Of a stretch of 64,000 nucleotides of DNA, positions 61,928-64,000 are shown piece after piece. Each line of letters starts with the position of its first letter. Positions within the stretch are counted from its first letter, which is position 1. The stretch covers positions 558,001-622,000 of the forward strand of contig JAULSU010000004.1 of the NCBI GenBank assembly GCA_030512335.1. Direction: 5' to 3'. Source of the stretch: Immersiella caudata (taxonomy: Eukaryota; Ascomycota; Sordariomycetes; Sordariales; Lasiosphaeriaceae). The notes under the pieces were generated by a model. It did no database searches. It was given only the letters and a program-made list of their open reading frames with translations, and was not told the DNA's origin. The position numbers and the translations under genes were made by a program.

Positions 61928-64000
61928 AACTGATGTGATGATGACGGACAAAGTCTGATATCCCCATTAGTGAGTGCTGAAATACTAGTTTGTAGTGGCA
62001 CGGCTCAGTGTGCCAAGCATAAAAAATTGCAAAATTTGATGATGTCGTGAGCTTGACATCTCACCCGTCCCGAGAGATAAACCTACCTGAAAACGCTAGA
62101 GGCAACCGAGAAGCATGCGGCTCTAGGCGGGTCAGCTTTGGGAAAGGAGGCCAAGTGATGAGAAGTAGTGATAAGAATAGGGCAAAGACCACTCGAGATG
62201 AGGGGGGCTGTGACGGAGACAGCCATGGCTCTTATGGACCTCGTGGCGCTAGAGTATCAAAGGGGGTCGCTGAACAGGGAATGGAGACCTCAATGCTCCA
62301 TGGCGCCATCTTCGAGTCCATGGTGGCAGAATAGTACGGCGCGTCTCACAATAGAAACCTATGCGAGGGTCCAATACGGACGAGAGTCTATCACCACCAT
62401 GCCAAGTTACCGGATCTGAAAATACCAACTTGACCTCGACGTGCCCCTGAATGACATACATCTAAAGCCGTATGTCAATGACCTGGCACCGTCAAGTCAG
62501 ATCCTGCCCCGAAATAGTGCCGGGACCGGGAGCTGGGCTGGTAAGTAATAGCTCTGTAAGCCGGAGTTTAGACGTTGGGAGCGCCATCGGTCGAGGCATA
62601 CTGGCAGCAGGTTTGGGGCTTGTCATCTGTGTGGATAAGACAAACATGCTTGCTGTGCCATCGGGTTGTAGTAGTCTGCGTTGAAGAACTGTACCAAAGT
62701 ACCCTTTCTTCGTGGGGGCGTGTCCCATTTGGTCGGTATGCGGCACGCCATTGGCTCAATCCGGCCGCGCACTGGGTGGCCCGGATGCCTATTTCGGGGT
62801 GACACACACAGCCGCCATTGTATGTGCAAACCGCTATACTGCCCCGGAGCGCAGCAGTCGGAATTCCGATGGATGCCGGCCCGTTGGGATCCAGGGTAGT
62901 CTGGAGCTTGTGTAACCTGGCGTTTATCTCTGGGCATTCTGTCTCTCTGGCGGCGGGGGCCGGCTTGGGTCGTGATAGCGTCTCTAGCGGAAACCTTGTG
63001 CGTCGGCTGTCAGCGCAAGATGTTCTTTTCGAATTCCAAATCCCCAGGTGGGTTAGACTAGGTTCAGTGCAAAGCCGCGGACTCAAACGTTATATCATGG
63101 CAGTGTCGTCCGTCCCCGGTTCACTCTATTGGGTCTGTGACCCGGAACTAGACCTCACCTGCCAGGAAGAAAGCCACGCATAAAGACCGCCGACCCGCCT
63201 GATCGCATTCCACTTTCTCTCAAATATTACCATTCCCGAACAAAGATGCTAGTCCGCGGGCATCAAGCCCATCGATGCGAAGCTCAGCGGAACCGCCGAC
63301 AGGATGATATGAAGCTCGAGCCCTCAAAATCGAGACCGCGGGCCGCAACGGGTCGCGTCACTGCTGGAGTTGTCGAGATGACGTGCTGAACCGATTTAGC
63401 AGCCAATATCTTGCGTTCTCTCGCTGCGGGTAGGGCGTTCTTGGGACATGGCGAGTATCCACCAATCTGACGCATCGAGGTGAACGGGAAGCGAAGCTGA
63501 CGCTGAAACATGCAAATGCCGAACATCGTGAAAAGTGGCTATGCCCGGAGCAGGACGAAGTTCCCACCGACACCGCCTTCGCTCCTTCCGCATTCGCCTC
63601 TTCCACGACTAAACCCTAAGTTTACCCCACCTGTCCTGAATCTGCCTCGCCGATACTAGGAACGGCAGGAAAATACTAGGAACTTCACGGCAGGAATGAC
63701 TAAACTGTCGACACGTCCAAATTTGACAATCGTCGACAACTCATCTCATTTTCATCAATTCGAATCCAGAAACGCGGTCACCAAAGCATTACCAACCTCC
63801 AATCGTCCCGGGTTCTGACGTAAGACCATCCCGTTGAGTCGATCCCCTTATGTGGCCTCCCTGCAAGACTGCGGCACTCATCTATATGAATCTGGTTTCG
63901 GGACCCTTTTAATCCCTGAAGTGACGAGTCTCATTCTCCAAATTTTGACGTCGGTCCATCCTCCTGCAGAGCTACAACGTCACATGGCGAGCCAACGAAC
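61928..64000. other. Terminal region, no gene seen
   Basis: The last 2 kb include the upstream flank of the oxidoreductase gene. I see only chance frames (for example 62568-63086 on the minus strand, which lacks domain or signal). A gene might start beyond the window edge. Confidence 0.4.

Noticed and set aside
62568..63086. 172-codon minus-strand frame near the window end
   Set aside because: Cys/Thr-rich but without signal peptide, domain or coherent codon pattern; likely chance.

Overview
The window is nuclear DNA of a filamentous ascomycete (Pezizomycotina, most likely a Sordariomycete; the class is inference). The reasons are monocistronic genes on both strands, introns of about 50-110 nt with GTAAGT/GTATGT-type donors and CTAAC/CTGAC branch sites, and typical fungal families: two rhodopsin-domain membrane proteins, a NACHT-ankyrin NLR, SesA-type proteins, an NCS1 permease and a secreted subtilase. 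Exon models were built by hand from splice signals. For every multi-exon gene given with full coordinates the summed coding length is a multiple of three.

Layout. 0-6 kb: a decayed secreted-protein gene, an F-box/ankyrin gene broken by one nonsense codon, a diverged repeat, and the orphan tail of a DUF3433 membrane protein. 6-20 kb: a rhodopsin-domain gene, a histidine/cysteine-repeat surface protein with a homopolymer frameshift, a small cysteine-rich secreted protein, a carnosine N-methyltransferase-like enzyme, a second (heavily decayed) F-box/ankyrin gene, another cysteine-rich secreted peptide, a small membrane protein and a second rhodopsin-domain gene. 21-24 kb: a long two-exon coiled-coil/disordered protein. 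24.5-25.4 kb: a dead DDE transposase and a palindrome-rich patch.

25.4-31.1 kb is the most interesting part. A NACHT-ankyrin NLR, lacking an N-terminal effector domain and carrying two in-frame TAG codons, lies beside two divergently transcribed genes. Both of those encode SesA-like helical domains followed by C-terminal sigma-type (amyloid-signalling-like) G/N/Q-rich motifs. This looks like a programmed-cell-death or heterokaryon-incompatibility locus, possibly partly inactivated by point mutation.

31-43 kb: repeats, a beta-carbonic anhydrase with an altered active-site motif, a secreted SMP-30-like propeller protein, a PEP mutase/isocitrate lyase-family enzyme, an arylsulfotransferase pseudogene, two decayed tRNA-like sequences, a membrane protein and a third decayed ankyrin gene. 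43-64 kb: an NCS1 purine-cytosine permease, remnants of two decayed genes, a five-exon secreted subtilisin, an unknown two-exon fragment, two membrane-anchored hypothetical proteins and a TmpL-like/ferric-reductase-like membrane oxidoreductase. The last 2 kb has no gene I can support.

Overall the window mixes intact metabolic and secretory genes with many degraded genes and repeats. That is typical of an accessory, fast-evolving compartment of a fungal genome.
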